DNA of 64,000 nucleotides from Domibacillus robiginosus (GTDB lineage: Bacteria; Bacillota; Bacilli; Bacillales; Domibacillaceae): NCBI RefSeq assembly GCF_000966195.1, contig NZ_LAHL01000005.1, positions 121,297 through 185,296 of the forward strand, in the 5' to 3' direction. The notes under the pieces are model-generated. The model was not told the origin of the DNA. It was given only the letters and a program-made list of their open reading frames with translations, and did no database searches. Below, one piece after another: positions 63,713 to 64,000 of the stretch (its first letter is position 1; each line of letters starts with the position of its first letter). Made by a program: the position numbers and the translations under genes.

Positions 63713-64000
63713 GTATAGACAAAGTCCTTCACTTTTACAAAAGGGCCGATAAGTGAAGCCTGCCGGACTTCGCGTTCCACGGGCAGTGCGGGAGCCTCCT
63801 CGGCTGCGCCTGCGGGGTCTCCCGACTCACTATATTTCCCGCAGGAGTCTTCGTCCGGCAGGCTTCACTAAGTGGTGTTGAAGAGCAATAAGCAATATTT
63901 TCTCTTTTTAAACAGAAAGATGCGACCTTATTCGCCTTATACAATCTTGTCGCAAGCCACTTGGCGGCGGGAGGGCAGCTCAGACTCCTATGGGACTAGC
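63709..64000. repeat. composite GC-rich repeat, copy 4 (cut by window end)
   Basis: Same orientation and order as copy 1: TATAGACAAAGTC end (63714), L module 63753-63868, AT-rich spacer with TTTTCTC and TCTTGTCGCAAGCCACTTGG, then the first part of the R module (GGCGGCGGGAGGGCAG, CAGACTCCTATGGGACTAGC) up to the last base of the window. Confidence 0.85.
63753..63868. mobile_element. nested 116-bp MITE-like L module
   Basis: Perfect 16-bp terminal inverted repeats, GTGAAGCCTGCCGGAC (63753-63768) and GTCCGGCAGGCTTCAC (63853-63868), flanked by TAA on both sides (63750-63752, 63869-63871). It is strongly similar to the module at 26654-26770. Confidence 0.72.

Overview
The window reads as chromosomal DNA of an aerobic, endospore-forming member of the Bacillaceae. 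The evidence is spore genes (cwlJ, gerQ, rsfA, a pbpG-type PBP), bacillithiol synthesis (yojF-bshB2), the Gram-positive coproporphyrin heme route (hemQ), lipL, a class-specific RNA polymerase delta subunit (rpoE), strong AGGAGG ribosome sites and T-rich intrinsic terminators. From about 39.4 kb to the end the gene order follows the Bacillus subtilis ung-ywd / ywf-ywh-ywi-ywj neighbourhood: ung-ywdI-ywdK, cwlJ-gerQ, hemQ, lipL, rsfA, ywfO, ywhC, ywhD, pbpG, speEB, ywiB-argS, fadF and acyl-CoA dehydrogenases, rpoE, pyrG. No rRNA, tRNA, CRISPR array, prophage or transposase gene was seen.

Layout. 0-3.4 kb: a gene entering from the left edge, an FAD monooxygenase interrupted by one in-frame TAG, a coupled methyltransferase, and D-alanine aminotransferase. 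3.4-13 kb: a reductive pyrimidine-degradation locus (N-carbamoyl-amino-acid hydrolase, PreT/PreA dihydropyrimidine dehydrogenase, dihydropyrimidinase, NCS1 permease, omega-aminotransferase) that should take uracil or thymine to beta-alanine or its methyl analogue and on to the semialdehyde. It is interrupted by an opposite-strand pair of DNA-binding-like proteins of unknown family. 13-26.5 kb: an ECF sigma locus, a possible ADP-ribosyltransferase-fold protein, an SGNH esterase, transporters, purU, Mn-catalase, a CoA-transferase/hydrolase with a LytTR regulator, and small genes. 27-34 kb: yknWXYZ-type export system, an AI-2E family permease, a YjiH protein. 34-41 kb: HAD phosphatase, ilvA, bshB2-yojF, nitroreductase, pdxK, ung operon. 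41-53.8 kb: spore germination, heme, lipoate, polyamine and argS genes. 53.9-59.8 kb: a fatty-acid oxidation operon ending in its own TetR-type regulator, with a palindromic operator in its promoter. 59.8-63.7 kb: stress protein, rpoE, and pyrG with its G-run leader attenuator.

The most unusual structure is a family of GC-rich, non-coding composite repeats, present four times (26.6-27.0, 30.8-31.4, 42.1-42.4 and 63.7-64.0 kb, the last cut by the window end). Each sits at the intrinsic terminator of a neighbouring gene. At the two intact sites the terminator hairpin is present on both sides of the repeat as a 28-bp direct duplication, and the hairpin sequence is different at each locus. A third copy keeps one full hairpin and half of the other. 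The fourth lies against the pyrG terminator. This looks like an element that inserts into terminator hairpins and duplicates them. Inside two of the copies is a nested 116-117 bp module with 16-bp terminal inverted repeats and a TAA duplication; a third copy shows the matching empty site. All calls come from reading the sequence; no database search was possible.
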